From: Paenibacillus sp. FSL H8-0332 | Lineage (GTDB): Bacteria > Bacillota > Bacilli > Paenibacillales > Paenibacillaceae | DNA: 64,000 nt | Reading direction: 5' to 3' | Assembly (NCBI RefSeq): GCF_037963835.1 | Contig: NZ_CP150145.1 | Location: 3,224,001 to 3,288,000 of the forward strand | Shown: positions 17,053-25,938 of the stretch, piece by piece | How the letters are laid out: every line of letters starts with the position of its first letter | Numbering within the stretch: the stretch's first letter is position 1 | Program-made: the position numbers and the translations under genes | Notes under the pieces: model-generated | What the model saw: the letters and a program-made list of their open reading frames with translations, nothing else | Told to the model about the DNA's origin: nothing | Database searches by the model: none

Positions 17053-18453
17053 CTAGCGGTCATCAAGACTGTGAAGGGAGTCTTTGGGTTTGTGGGAACG
17101 CCGCCGGGACATGAACACCAGACACAGGGCAATCACGGCGAGGATGATCCCCAGCACCCGGAAGCCGCTGAAGCTGAACTGATTGCCCATAATGATTCCG
17201 ATCAGCAGGGAGGACAGGATTGTCCCGAAATATCTGGATGTGCTGAATAAGCCGGAGGATACCCCGATGATCTCTTTCGGTGAGTTATTGAACAAGGCTG
17301 CTTGCATGGCGACATTGTTCAGTCCGTTGCTGATTCCGAAGGCAGCCAGGGCCAGAATGATACTGATTACAGGCGATGCCGGACTCAGCATCACAATCCA
17401 CACCGACCCGATGGTCATGAGGATTGCCGATACTGCCTGCGCTGGCCGGGGCCCTGAGGCATTGATCCATCTTCCGGCGAGTGGAGAAACGGCGAGCGAG
17501 CATAGACCCAGGCTTAACATCAGCAGTCCGGTGTGGAATTCACTGACCTGACGGACGAGCTGCAAATAAGAAGGAAGACCGAAGAAGACGGAATAGAATA
17601 ACAGATTAACCAGCATGAATTCGGCATTGACACGGATCAGCCCGGGATATCTGGCGAAGGTACGCAGAGGAATGAAGGGCATCGCTGTTCTTAACTCATG
17701 CCTTACGAAGACCGCAAGCAGGACCAGCCCGGACAGGCCGATGATTACATTGAATGGGGAGACATGACCGGAGGACTTGGCGGACAGCATCTGTCCAAGC
17801 ACAGCCACCAGCCCTGTGGTGAACAGCAGAATTCCAGGCGCGTCTATCCGGTTCATCCATTGCCTTAGGGACGGCTTGGTTACTATATCTGCTGACGGCT
17901 TGTCTTGCGGGATGGTTCTCCAAGCTAACAGGAAGCTGGCCGTTACAAATGGAAGGTTGATATAGAAGATGGAAGACCAGCCCCACACATGGATCAACAC
18001 CCCGCCGATAAAAGGTCCTACTGCAGCTGCTCCCGATGTGAACATGGACAGCACCGACAGCGCGGACGCTTGCTTGTCTGTAATATTCACCCGGATGATC
18101 GCCATGCCGACCGCGACCACCATACTAGTTCCAATGGATTGGACAACCCGCAGAACGATGAGTCCCCCGAAGCCCGGAGACAAAGGCGTGAGCAGGGAGG
18201 CAGCGAAGACGATCACCAGTCCTGCCAGGAAAATTCTCCGGCGGCCGAAGATATCGCTCGCTCTGCCCATGACAGGCTGGGCAATGGCGCTGCCAATATA
18301 GAATGAAAAAATAATCCAAGAAACCACGGTGAATTCAAGCTTGAACGCTTGCTGCAGCCTCGGGATCGCCACAGCCACCATCGAAGAGTTAAGCGGGTTA
18401 AGCATCATCCCCAGCCCAACGGATATCATTAACCACCAATTCCGTGCATTCAT
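17053..18453 (-). CDS. MFS drug efflux transporter (DHA2-like)
   Basis: This 466-residue membrane protein has 12-14 hydrophobic segments. It has the motif A-like stretch GRASDIFGRRRIFLAG after the second helix and a motif C-like segment near AAAVGPFIGGVLIHVWGWSSIFYINLP, a pattern of drug:H+ antiporters of the DHA2 group. Residues MLNPLNSSMVAVAIPRLQQ at the start are also typical. GAGGGGGA precedes the ATG. It is divergent from a LysR gene with a palindrome-rich intergenic region, so it is probably controlled by it. The substrate is unknown. Confidence 0.88.
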   Translation of the reverse strand: MNARNWWLMISVGLGMMLNPLNSSMVAVAIPRLQQAFKLEFTVVSWIIFSFYIGSAIAQPVMGRASDIFGRRRIFLAGLVIVFAASLLTPLSPGFGGLIVLRVVQSIGTSMVVAVGMAIIRVNITDKQASALSVLSMFTSGAAAVGPFIGGVLIHVWGWSSIFYINLPFVTASFLLAWRTIPQDKPSADIVTKPSLRQWMNRIDAPGILLFTTGLVAVLGQMLSAKSSGHVSPFNVIIGLSGLVLLAVFVRHELRTAMPFIPLRTFARYPGLIRVNAEFMLVNLLFYSVFFGLPSYLQLVRQVSEFHTGLLMLSLGLCSLAVSPLAGRWINASGPRPAQAVSAILMTIGSVWIVMLSPASPVISIILALAAFGISNGLNNVAMQAALFNNSPKEIIGVSSGLFSTSRYFGTILSSLLIGIIMGNQFSFSGFRVLGIILAVIALCLVFMSRRRSHKPKDSLHSLDDR

Positions 18454-18472
18454 TGTTATTCCCCCTCAAGTG

Positions 18473-18536
18473 CTGTACAGTTATCGTACAGGATAAGAGT
18501 TATTTACTCCAACGCATTTTATGTTATGATTTCATA
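18473..18536. promoter_or_regulatory. Divergent LysR/MFS control region
   Basis: CTGTAC (18473-18478) and GTACAG (18486-18491) form a perfect dyad with a 7-base spacer. TATGATTTCATA (18525-18536) is a second palindrome that overlaps a plausible -10 (TATGAT) for the LysR gene. These are candidate LysR sites. Confidence 0.45.
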
Positions 18537-18564
18537 GACTTGAGGGAATGAATGGAGGCGGGAT

Positions 18565-19437
18565 ATGGAACTTCTTCAATTGCAGTATTTCATCGCGGTT
18601 GCCCGTCTGGAGCATATGACCGAGGCTGCACACAGGCTGCATGTTACCCAATCCTCCCTGAGTAAGACTATTCAACGGCTGGAGGAGGATCTCGGAGTTC
18701 CATTGTTCGACCGTAGCGGGAGGAAGCTGCGGTTGAACGAGCCGGGACGCAGATTTCTTGAGCGTGCAGAGAAGGCGCTGTTTGAATTGGAGCAGGGGAA
18801 GCAGGAGCTTAAGGACCTGTCCAGCCTGGAGTCCGGCACCCTTGAATTAGCGGTAACCACCGCAAGCACATTGCCCGGGATTCTCCGGGCGTTTCGCCTT
18901 AAGCAGCCGGACATCCATTTTCACGTACAAATGTTGCCCATGCAGGAGATGATTACTCTTCTCCAGCGGGGAGAAGTTGATTTCTGCTTGTCCTCCCCTC
19001 CGGTCAGAGGGGAAGATTTGGAATGTCAGGTGGTCTGTAACGATCACATTTACCTTGCCGTTCCAGCCGGGCACCACCTGGCCGACCATAAGAGCCTCGC
19101 CTTGATAGAGCTTAAGGATGAGTGGTTTGTGGGTGTCAAACAAGGCTACGGGATTCGTGATCTGGTGGATTCCGTCTGCCAGGCTTCAGGATTCCTGCCA
19201 CGCTATGTGTATGAAGGAGACGAACCGGCCCGCTTGATTGACCTGGTGGAAGCCGGAATCGGCCTGGCCTTCATACCGGGTACGGCGAGGAATACGCAGG
19301 ATCGTATCCGTCTGATTCCGCTGGAGGACCAGGGACTGGTCAGGGAAATAGCCTTGTTATGGCATAAGAATCGCTATATTTCACAGGCGGGCCTGATTTT
19401 CCGCGAGGTTGTTATCGAGTATTTCGCTAAGCTATAA
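18565..19437 (+). CDS. LysR-family transcriptional regulator
   Basis: This 290-residue protein has the LysR N-terminal winged helix (MELLQLQYFIAVARLEHMTEAAHRL region, 1-60) and effector-binding lobes (about 88-285). GGAGGCGGG precedes the ATG. The divergent MFS exporter is the likely target. The next gene, bshB2 copy 2, begins 22 bases after the stop codon on the same strand, so the regulator and that deacetylase may share a transcript. The effector is unknown. It is similar in length and layout to the LysR protein at 8556-9449. Confidence 0.9.
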   Translation: MELLQLQYFIAVARLEHMTEAAHRLHVTQSSLSKTIQRLEEDLGVPLFDRSGRKLRLNEPGRRFLERAEKALFELEQGKQELKDLSSLESGTLELAVTTASTLPGILRAFRLKQPDIHFHVQMLPMQEMITLLQRGEVDFCLSSPPVRGEDLECQVVCNDHIYLAVPAGHHLADHKSLALIELKDEWFVGVKQGYGIRDLVDSVCQASGFLPRYVYEGDEPARLIDLVEAGIGLAFIPGTARNTQDRIRLIPLEDQGLVREIALLWHKNRYISQAGLIFREVVIEYFAKL

Positions 19438-19459
19438 TGTCACCGGGAGGAATGAACCT

Positions 19460-20146
19460 ATGAACGATACACAGACTACAGAACACAAGCGCATACTGGT
19501 GGTGTTCCCGCATCCTGACGATGAGGCTTTTGGAGCGGCTGGCACTATTGCGAAGTATATTGAGCAAGGTGCAGAAGTGACCTATGCCTGCCTGACGCTG
19601 GGGGAAATGGGGCGCAATATGGGGATTCCGCCGTTTGCCAATCGGGTGACGCTGCCAGAGATCCGCAAGGAAGAACTGCGAGCGTCCTGCCGGGCCATCG
19701 GCATACAAGACTTAAGAATGCTGGGCTTCCACGATAAAATGATTGAGTTCGACGACCCGCGCCTGCTGGAGGATACGATGCTGTCTTTACTCCGGGAGCT
19801 GACTCCGTCCCTCGTGATTACGTTCTATCCCGGCTACAGCGTGCATCCTGATCACGATGCTACCGGAGCAGCGGTTATCCGGGCGGTTCACCGCCTGCCT
19901 GCCGCTGACCGGCCGGTGGTTCACTGCTTGGCATTCGCCATTGGCCATGAGGAGCACATTGGCCTCCCGGATGTGCATGTCGATGTCACCGCATTCCTGG
20001 ACAAGAAGATGGCCTCTATCCAGGCACACCGTTCGCAATTTCAGGCGGCGGAGCTGGTCGGCAATCAGGTGCTGACGGCCGAGGAGATTCAGCTCCGCTT
20101 CGGACAGGAAGCCTTCTGGACCTACCCCATGAACACACAACACTAA
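19460..20146 (+). CDS. bshB2: Bacillithiol deacetylase BshB2 paralogue (copy 2)
   Basis: This 228-residue LmbE-type deacetylase has Zn motifs FPHPDDEA and YSVHPDHDATGAAV, and the shared GIQDLRMLGFHDKMIEF stretch. It matches copy 1 (15274-15987) over nearly its whole length but differs at the C-terminus. The ATG at 19460 is preceded by CGGGAGGAAT, so the 17 in-frame codons upstream (overlapping the LysR gene) are not used. It may be a true second bacillithiol deacetylase or act on a related N-acetyl sugar conjugate. It has no yojF beside it; instead it lies between a LysR regulator and a sugar O-acetyltransferase. Confidence 0.88.
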   Translation: MNDTQTTEHKRILVVFPHPDDEAFGAAGTIAKYIEQGAEVTYACLTLGEMGRNMGIPPFANRVTLPEIRKEELRASCRAIGIQDLRMLGFHDKMIEFDDPRLLEDTMLSLLRELTPSLVITFYPGYSVHPDHDATGAAVIRAVHRLPAADRPVVHCLAFAIGHEEHIGLPDVHVDVTAFLDKKMASIQAHRSQFQAAELVGNQVLTAEEIQLRFGQEAFWTYPMNTQH

Positions 20147-20165
20147 GCGAAGGCAGGAATACCTT

Positions 20166-20786
20166 ATGAATCTTATGAATCAGAAAGACAGAATGCTCGC
20201 AGGATTACCTTATAAAGCATGGCTGGACGGATTAACCGAAGAACGGACAGCCGCCAGGCTGCTGGTTCACCAGCTCAATTCACTCTCTCCGGACGCACAC
20301 GAGGAGAGAGATGAGCTAATCCGCAAGCTTTTGGGCAAGACAGGGGAGCTTGTGCATATTGAGACTCCCTTCCGCTGTGATTATGGATCGAATATCACCG
20401 TAGGGAATAATTTCTATGCCAATTTCAACTGTACGATTCTTGATGTAGGCAAGGTGGTTATCGGCGAGAATGTCATGTTCGCTCCGAATGTATCGCTCTA
20501 TACAGCAGGCCATCCCGTCCATCCCGATTCCCGGAATTCAGGCTATGAATACGGGATTGCCATCACCATCGGCAACAATGTGTGGATCGGCGGCAATGTC
20601 ATTGTGAATCCGGGCGTAACCATCGGGAACAACGTCGTTATCGGGGCAGGCAGCGTAGTGACTAAGGATATCCCTGATAATGTGATCGCCGTAGGCAGCC
20701 CGTGCAGAGTTGTCCGTGAGATCACGGAGGAAGACCGGAAATATTACTACAAGGATCGGGAATTTGACGTTACGGATTACAAGTAG
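20166..20786 (+). CDS. Maltose/galactoside O-acetyltransferase-like protein (LbH fold)
   Basis: This 206-residue protein has the N-terminal Maa/LacA helical region (KDRMLAGLPYKAWLDGLTEERTAARLLVHQLN) followed by a left-handed beta-helix of hexapeptide repeats (VGNNFYANFNCTILDVGKVV, IGNNVWIGGNVIVNPGVTIG), with the catalytic histidine in SLYTAGHPVH. Such enzymes move acetyl from acetyl-CoA to the 6-hydroxyl of sugars, perhaps for detoxification. It follows bshB2 copy 2 by 19 bases (AAGGCAGG ribosome binding site), so it is probably cotranscribed. It converges closely with lutC. Confidence 0.9.
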   Translation: MNLMNQKDRMLAGLPYKAWLDGLTEERTAARLLVHQLNSLSPDAHEERDELIRKLLGKTGELVHIETPFRCDYGSNITVGNNFYANFNCTILDVGKVVIGENVMFAPNVSLYTAGHPVHPDSRNSGYEYGIAITIGNNVWIGGNVIVNPGVTIGNNVVIGAGSVVTKDIPDNVIAVGSPCRVVREITEEDRKYYYKDREFDVTDYK

Positions 20787-20795
20787 GCTATAACG

Positions 20796-21500
20796 CTATC
20801 CCGTAATCAGCACATAGGTGGCTCTCAGCGGCCCGTGTACCCCGACCACCAGCTTCATTTCAATATCCGCAGAATTGGAGGGACCGGAGATGAAATTAAT
20901 CGATGAACCCACCGGTTCTCCCGCCTGAATTCTACGGTTAAACGCTGCGGCGGCATCCGTGGAGCGAAGCACCAGCTTCTCACGTTCAATCACCGCAATA
21001 TAATGAGCGGGCAGGAAATGGAGCGACCGGCCCTGATCGGGGCGGCTCTCCACCACGACCGTTCCAGATTCCGCAAGTGCACAGTCGGCGAAGACTATTG
21101 CTGTATTCGCCGATTCAGCACGCCTGATATTCTCCGCCCGTCCCGCCGCTTCTTCCCATACGGCAGCATCCGGGAAGGCCAGCCCGTATTCCCTGAACCG
21201 GGGATCACCCGAAGTCATCACGGTCCCGCCGCCATTTGCCTCTAACAGATCATCTAACGTTCTCTGCAAAAGCTCCCGCGTCGTTTCAATCACCTGAGTG
21301 TGGATGAAGAAGCATTGCTCCTTAAGCATCTCTACAAGATCATCCTGGGTAAGCGGGCCGTAGCTGTTCGGTATTAACTCCCGGATTGCAGGACGCTGAA
21401 CCTCAATCCTCCGTTCCCGGCCCAGCTTGGAGGCAATCGTATTCAGAAAAGCCTCCTTATTCGTGTTTCTGTTCGCGCTCGTGTTCGTGGTTGCTGTCAT
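20796..21500 (-). CDS. lutC: Lactate utilization protein LutC
   Basis: This 234-residue member of the LUD domain family has [16 protein letters not shown] and a C-terminal [22 protein letters not shown], both hallmarks of LutC. It is the third subunit of the LutABC complex, which oxidises L-lactate to pyruvate through iron-sulfur centres. ATG at 21500 is chosen because AAAGGAGG lies upstream and its ATGA overlaps the stop codon of lutB; in-frame codons further upstream are inside lutB. It is the last gene of the lutABC operon. Confidence 0.93.
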   Translation of the reverse strand: MTATTNTSANRNTNKEAFLNTIASKLGRERRIEVQRPAIRELIPNSYGPLTQDDLVEMLKEQCFFIHTQVIETTRELLQRTLDDLLEANGGGTVMTSGDPRFREYGLAFPDAAVWEEAAGRAENIRRAESANTAIVFADCALAESGTVVVESRPDQGRSLHFLPAHYIAVIEREKLVLRSTDAAAAFNRRIQAGEPVGSSINFISGPSNSADIEMKLVVGVHGPLRATYVLITG

Positions 21501-22924
21501 TGCTCCGAGCCTCCTTTGCGCTTCTCCAGCCATGCCCGGAAGCTGTCCTTCTGCCTGACGGGCTGCTTCAGATCGCGTGAATGAATCCACCCCTGAATAA
21601 TAGCCGGCCCCCGCACAATATGCCCGTGCTTGCTCATGATCCGGCTGGCAGAATGGGCGAGTCTGAGGGTTTTGCCGAACAGGGCAGGGGAAGAGAGCAG
21701 CTTGGCGGCGGCCTTCATCTGGATTCGGTCGGCAACGCCGGTTCTCTTCTGCTTCACAATGTTCTGGCGGTGCATAATGAGCTGCTCATGCAGCGGGATG
21801 CGCACCGGACAGACATCTGTACACGCCCCGCAGAGGCTGGAGGCATACGGCAGCTCCTTATAATCGTCATAACCGCCAAGCAGCGGCGTAATGACCGCTC
21901 CAATCGGACCCGGATAGATGGAACCGTAAGCATGCCCGCCGATATGGCGGTAGACCGGACAGACATTCAGGCAGGCACCGCAGCGGATACATTGCAGAGC
22001 TTCGTTGAATTCACTCCCCAGAATATCGGAGCGGCCGTTATCGACGACCACCAGATGGAATTCCTCCGGTCCGTCGGTCTCCCCCGCCGCTGAGGGACCC
22101 ATGACCGTGATATAGCTGGTCAGCTTCTGGCCGACAGCACTGCGGCAGAGCAGATTATCCAGGATCTCCATTTCCTCAATCGTCGGTACAATCCGCTCCA
22201 TACCCATGACTGCGATATGCGTCTTGGGAATAGCGGCGGTGAGGTCGCCATTCCCTTCATTCGTGACGAGATTAATTGCGCCCAGGTTAGCGATGGCGAA
22301 ATTACAGCCCGTAATCCCGACCTCCGCATCCAGGAACTTCTGGCGCAGTACGGTGCGGGCGAACCCGGCCAGCTTCTCCGGCGTCTCATCGCCGGTATAT
22401 CCGAGCTTCTCTGCGAAGACGCGCCTGATCTGCTCCCGGTCTTTATGCAGGGCGGGGGCTACGATATGGGAGGGAGGGTCCCAGTCATCCATCTGCAGGA
22501 TATACTCTCCCAGATCCGTCTCAATCAGCTCACAGCCTGCTTCGAGCAGTACACGGTTCAGTTCAATCTCCTCAGTAACCATGGACTTGGATTTGACGAC
22601 CCGGGTCGCCTGCTTGCGTTCAATGACATCCCGTATATAACTGCTGGCCTCTTCCTTGGTCGCGGCAAAATAGATCTGTCCACCCTGCCTCTCAACATTA
22701 TCCGCAAGCTGCTCCAGATAAAAGTCCAGATTCGCCAGCGTATGCTGACGGATAAGCTGGCCGGCCGACCGCCACTGCTCCCAATCGCCCAGCGCGGTAG
22801 CGGCCGTCAGCCGCCTAGTCTTAAGGCTGTCCTGTGCCGACCCCACGGCACTGCGCATAAAGGAATCCCCCAGGCCCTCCGAGGTCCGTTCGCTGAAGTT
22901 GCGTGAATCCGTTTGCAGGCTCAA
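21497..22924 (-). CDS. lutB: Lactate utilization iron-sulfur protein LutB
   Basis: This 475-residue protein has an N-terminal LUD domain (about 60-300, with [18 protein letters not shown]) and two ferredoxin-type clusters near the C-terminus, [14 protein letters not shown] and [11 protein letters not shown]. The length equals the usual LutB size. The start is a TTG at 22924, preceded by AAAGGGGGA and overlapping the lutA stop as TTGA, so translation is coupled; the open frame continues upstream but in the wrong frame for lutA. It works with LutA and LutC in L-lactate oxidation at the cytoplasmic side of the membrane. Confidence 0.93.
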   Translation of the reverse strand: MSLQTDSRNFSERTSEGLGDSFMRSAVGSAQDSLKTRRLTAATALGDWEQWRSAGQLIRQHTLANLDFYLEQLADNVERQGGQIYFAATKEEASSYIRDVIERKQATRVVKSKSMVTEEIELNRVLLEAGCELIETDLGEYILQMDDWDPPSHIVAPALHKDREQIRRVFAEKLGYTGDETPEKLAGFARTVLRQKFLDAEVGITGCNFAIANLGAINLVTNEGNGDLTAAIPKTHIAVMGMERIVPTIEEMEILDNLLCRSAVGQKLTSYITVMGPSAAGETDGPEEFHLVVVDNGRSDILGSEFNEALQCIRCGACLNVCPVYRHIGGHAYGSIYPGPIGAVITPLLGGYDDYKELPYASSLCGACTDVCPVRIPLHEQLIMHRQNIVKQKRTGVADRIQMKAAAKLLSSPALFGKTLRLAHSASRIMSKHGHIVRGPAIIQGWIHSRDLKQPVRQKDSFRAWLEKRKGGSEQ

Positions 22925-23670
22925 GTCCGGCTTCCCCCTTTGCTGACTACAGGCTGATGTTGATTCAGCACCTCTGCAATGTGCATGATCCTTACAGGCT
23001 CGCCTTTGCGGGACAGGCGTCCCCCGATATTCAGCAGGCAGCCCATGTCTGCACTGATCAGGATATCCGCTCCTGTATCCAGCACACAGCCGCATTTCTC
23101 ATTGGCCATCTGCTCCGAGATTTCAGGCATTTTCACTGCAAAAGTTCCGCCGAACCCGCAGCAGTTGTCGCTGTTCTTAAGCGGCTCAAGCTTCAATCCC
23201 TTAACCTGCTCCAGCAGCTGGAAGGGCGTTTCCTTCTCGCCCAGCAGCCTCGTCATATGGCAGGAGCGGTGGTAGGTAGCCGTTCCTTCGAGCGTGGCAC
23301 CGACATCGGTGACACCCAGCACTTTTACAATGAACTGGGTGAGTTCATAGGATTTTTCTTTTAGAGCAACCGCTTTCAATTCCCAGTCCGGGTCACCGCT
23401 GAAGATCTTCGGATATTCATGAAACATAGCGATGCAGGAGCCGGAGGGACCTACGACATAATCCGAAGCCTCGAAAGCAAGCATCATGTTCTGCATAGCA
23501 AGCTTGGATTCCTGCAGATAACCGCTGTTGTAAGTTGGCTGGCCGCAGCAGACCTGTGAAGCGGGGTAATCAATCTCGCAGCCGAGCCGCTCCAGGACCT
23601 CCACCATGGCAATGCCGGCCTTCGGAGCCATAAGATCTACCAGACAAGTGGAAAAAATACTGACTCGCAC
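22921..23670 (-). CDS. lutA: Lactate utilization protein LutA
   Basis: This 249-residue protein has two cysteine-rich CCG domains: [11 protein letters not shown] near residue 40 and [16 protein letters not shown] near 180, with CLVDL at the start. This is the LutA/GlpC C-terminal type. GTG at 23670 is preferred because GGGAGG lies 7 bases upstream and the sequence then begins like other LutA proteins; an ATG at 23676 lies too close to that site. It is the first gene of lutABC. No lutR or lactate permease gene is adjacent. A cre site 110 bases upstream may govern it as well as the opposite aldA. Confidence 0.92.
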   Translation of the reverse strand: MRVSIFSTCLVDLMAPKAGIAMVEVLERLGCEIDYPASQVCCGQPTYNSGYLQESKLAMQNMMLAFEASDYVVGPSGSCIAMFHEYPKIFSGDPDWELKAVALKEKSYELTQFIVKVLGVTDVGATLEGTATYHRSCHMTRLLGEKETPFQLLEQVKGLKLEPLKNSDNCCGFGGTFAVKMPEISEQMANEKCGCVLDTGADILISADMGCLLNIGGRLSRKGEPVRIMHIAEVLNQHQPVVSKGGSRT

Positions 23671-23779
23671 TCTCATCCCTCCCATCAATGAAAATCTATA
23701 TTCACAGCTTAACTCAACAAGTCAATGAAAAACAACACAAAAACAAATAAAAAATGTTAAACTTATTGACAATAAATAA

Positions 23780-23793
23780 TGATAGCGTTTACA
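23780..23793. promoter_or_regulatory. cre (CcpA) site between lutABC and aldA
   Basis: TGATAGCGTTTACA matches the consensus TGWAANCGNTNWCA at 13 of 14 positions. It lies between two divergent carbon-utilization units, so CcpA would repress one or both when preferred sugars are present. A TTGACA hexamer lies at 23766-23771. Confidence 0.75.
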
Positions 23794-23838
23794 CTGTGGG
23801 TGGGATAATGGAATAATCTACCTTGAGGGGGAGAAACA

Positions 23839-25284
23839 GTGACCAAGCATTTGATGTATATCAACGGCCAATTTACGGAATCCGAAGGCAAAGAGTGGAT
23901 GGATGTTACCAATCCGGCAACCGATGAAGTAATTTCACAGGTTCCCAAGGCTACAAGGAATGATGTCATACGCGCCATTGATGCAGCAGAGCAGGCCCAA
24001 GGGGAGTGGGAGGAGACTCCGGCGGTAGAGCGCGGCAAGTATTTGCATGCGATTGCTGACGGCATTCGGGCAGAGGCGGACAGCATCGCCAGGCTGATCT
24101 CGGAGGAAGTCGGCAAGACCCTGGAATTGTCCACCGTCGAGGTTCATTTCACTGCGGATTATTTGGATTATATGGCGGAGTGGGCACGGCGTTATGAGGG
24201 AGAGATCGTGCAGAGCGACCGTGATAATGAGCATATTTTTGTATTCAAAAGAGCGATTGGCGTCACCACAGGGATTCTGCCCTGGAACTTCCCGTTCTTC
24301 CTGATTGCCAGAAAAATGGCCCCGGCGCTCATCACCGGCAATACGATTGTCGTGAAGCCCAGCGCCGAATCTCCGAACAATGCAGCGGCGTTCAGCCGGA
24401 TCGTGGATCAGGCCGGATTGCCTAAGGGGGTATTCAACCTCATTACAGGCAGAGGGGCGGAAGTGGGGAATGAACTGGCCAGCAACGCGAAGGTTGGCAT
24501 GGTTAGTCTTACCGGCAGCGTACCGGCGGGGCAGAAGGTTATGGAGGCGGCCGCTGAGAACATCATCAAGGTCAGCTTGGAGCTGGGCGGCAAAGCACCT
24601 GCCATCGTAATGAAGGATGCCGATCTGGCGCTGGCTGTTCAGGCGATTGTGGCTTCCCGGGTCATTAATACAGGCCAGGTCTGTAACTGTGCGGAGCGTG
24701 TCTATGTCCATGAAGATATCAAGGAGGAGTTCACCACTCGGCTGGTTGAAGCGATGAAGGCCGTGAAGTACGGAGACCCGCTCAAGGACACCGGTATCCA
24801 AATGGGACCGCTCATCAACAAGGCCGCGCAGGAATCGGTACAGCAGAAGGTGGACCGGGCCGTTCAGGAAGGGGCTAAGATTGCCCTGGGCGGTAAAAAA
24901 GTAGAAGGAAGAGGCAGCTTCTTCGAGCCGACAGTGATCACAGACGCTACGAATAAGATGGAGATTGTGCAGGATGAAATTTTCGGTCCGGTCATCCCCG
25001 TCATTACGTTCTCAACCCTGGATGAGGCGATTGCCCTCGCAAATGACAGTGAATTCGGCTTAACCTCATCGCTATATACGCAGAATCTGAATGTCGCCAT
25101 GAAAGTGATCAAACGGCTGAAGTACGGAGAGACCTACATTAACCGCGAGAATTTCGAAGCGATGCAAGGCTTCCATGCAGGCTGGAGAAAATCGGGCATC
25201 GGCGGCGCTGACGGCAAGCATGGCTTGAATGAATACCTCCAGACGCATATAGTCTACCTGCAATATGACAAGTCGGTTAACTGA
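23839..25284 (+). CDS. aldA: Lactaldehyde/aldehyde dehydrogenase (AldA type)
   Basis: This 481-residue aldehyde dehydrogenase resembles Escherichia coli AldA strongly throughout, e.g. VEVHFTADYLDYMAEWARR, GVTTGILPWNFPFFLIARK and NRENFEAMQGFHAGWRKSG. The catalytic glutamate is in SLELGGKAP and the nucleophilic cysteine in TGQVCNCAERV. AldA oxidises L-lactaldehyde to L-lactate with NAD+, and also glycolaldehyde. The start is a GTG with AGGGGGAG upstream. Lying opposite lutABC across a cre site, it fits a route from rhamnose- or fucose-derived lactaldehyde through lactate to pyruvate, which is consistent with the pectin (rhamnogalacturonan) enzymes later in the window. Confidence 0.9.
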   Translation: MTKHLMYINGQFTESEGKEWMDVTNPATDEVISQVPKATRNDVIRAIDAAEQAQGEWEETPAVERGKYLHAIADGIRAEADSIARLISEEVGKTLELSTVEVHFTADYLDYMAEWARRYEGEIVQSDRDNEHIFVFKRAIGVTTGILPWNFPFFLIARKMAPALITGNTIVVKPSAESPNNAAAFSRIVDQAGLPKGVFNLITGRGAEVGNELASNAKVGMVSLTGSVPAGQKVMEAAAENIIKVSLELGGKAPAIVMKDADLALAVQAIVASRVINTGQVCNCAERVYVHEDIKEEFTTRLVEAMKAVKYGDPLKDTGIQMGPLINKAAQESVQQKVDRAVQEGAKIALGGKKVEGRGSFFEPTVITDATNKMEIVQDEIFGPVIPVITFSTLDEAIALANDSEFGLTSSLYTQNLNVAMKVIKRLKYGETYINRENFEAMQGFHAGWRKSGIGGADGKHGLNEYLQTHIVYLQYDKSVN

Positions 25285-25314
25285 ATACGCAGCGATTTTT
25301 TGCTGCTTGCTGAT

Positions 25315-25343
25315 AACGGCCCTTGTTTTTTGGGCCGTTTTTT
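25315..25343 (+). terminator. Terminator after aldA
   Basis: AACGGCCC pairs with GGGCCGTT around a T-rich loop and is followed by TTTTTT. Confidence 0.85.
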
Positions 25344-25461
25344 GTTGTTTTCTGGAGGTTTCCGTTGCTCTGGGAGGGGAGCTACAGTGTGAAATTTAAG
25401 GCCCGTGACTTGGGCCGTACCTGCTGCCAGAAAGTGGCATCCCCTCAGGCAGGATATACAT

Positions 25462-25512
25462 TTGACTAACCACTACATTATGTAGTAGATTATAACTACT
25501 ACGTAGTGTAGT
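25462..25512 (+). promoter_or_regulatory. BlaI-type promoter/operator
   Basis: ACTACATTATGTAGT (25472-25486) and ACTACTACGTAGTGTAGT (25495-25512) are palindromes of the TACANNTGTA type recognised by BlaI/MecI/CopY repressors. The first sits between a -35-like TTGACT (25462-25467) and a -10-like TAGATT (25486-25491). The repressor gene follows, so this is autoregulation. Confidence 0.75.
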
Positions 25513-25554
25513 AATAATGTTATGGACGCATAACAGATCTAAGAGGTGTTCACA

Positions 25555-25929
25555 GTGAACAAGATTCAGAAGCTATCGGATACAGAATTAGAGTTAATGG
25601 AAGCCATTTGGGCGAGTATGCCGCCAGTTACTTCAACGGAGCTGCTGAACCAGTTCATGCAGAAGGGAAGGGATTGGAAGGCGCAGACGATCTCTACCTT
25701 TTTGTCACGGTTAGTAGATAAGGGGTTTCTGACCGCTACCCGGCATGGGCGGCTGAACAAATATGTGCCCGGCATTTCGCCTGAAGACTATAAGCTGGTC
25801 GAGACTCAGCATGTCCTGGACGGGCTGTATCAGGGTTCGGTTAAGAATCTGATCTCCGCCATGTATGACGGCGACAAGCTGTCGGACCAGGATATTGACG
25901 AGCTGAAGCAATGGTTCTCGGAAAAGTAG
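25555..25929 (+). CDS. BlaI/MecI/CopY-family repressor
   Basis: This 124-residue protein has the BlaI winged helix (KLSDTELELMEAIWASMPPVTSTELL..., WKAQTISTFLSRLVDKGFLTATRHG) and a C-terminal helical dimerisation part (DIDELKQWFSEK). GTG at 25555 is used because AAGAGGTG lies 6 bases upstream. In the known systems the repressor leaves the operator after proteolysis triggered by the M56 partner, which follows directly here. Two dyad operators lie in its promoter. The controlled genes may be only this pair, as no beta-lactamase is adjacent. Confidence 0.9.
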   Translation: MNKIQKLSDTELELMEAIWASMPPVTSTELLNQFMQKGRDWKAQTISTFLSRLVDKGFLTATRHGRLNKYVPGISPEDYKLVETQHVLDGLYQGSVKNLISAMYDGDKLSDQDIDELKQWFSEK

Positions 25930-25938
25930 GTGATGACG

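Noticed and set aside
22925..23095. Extended N-terminus of LutB
   Set aside because: The region codes for LutA in another frame. The TTG at 22924 has the ribosome binding site and gives the normal LutB length.
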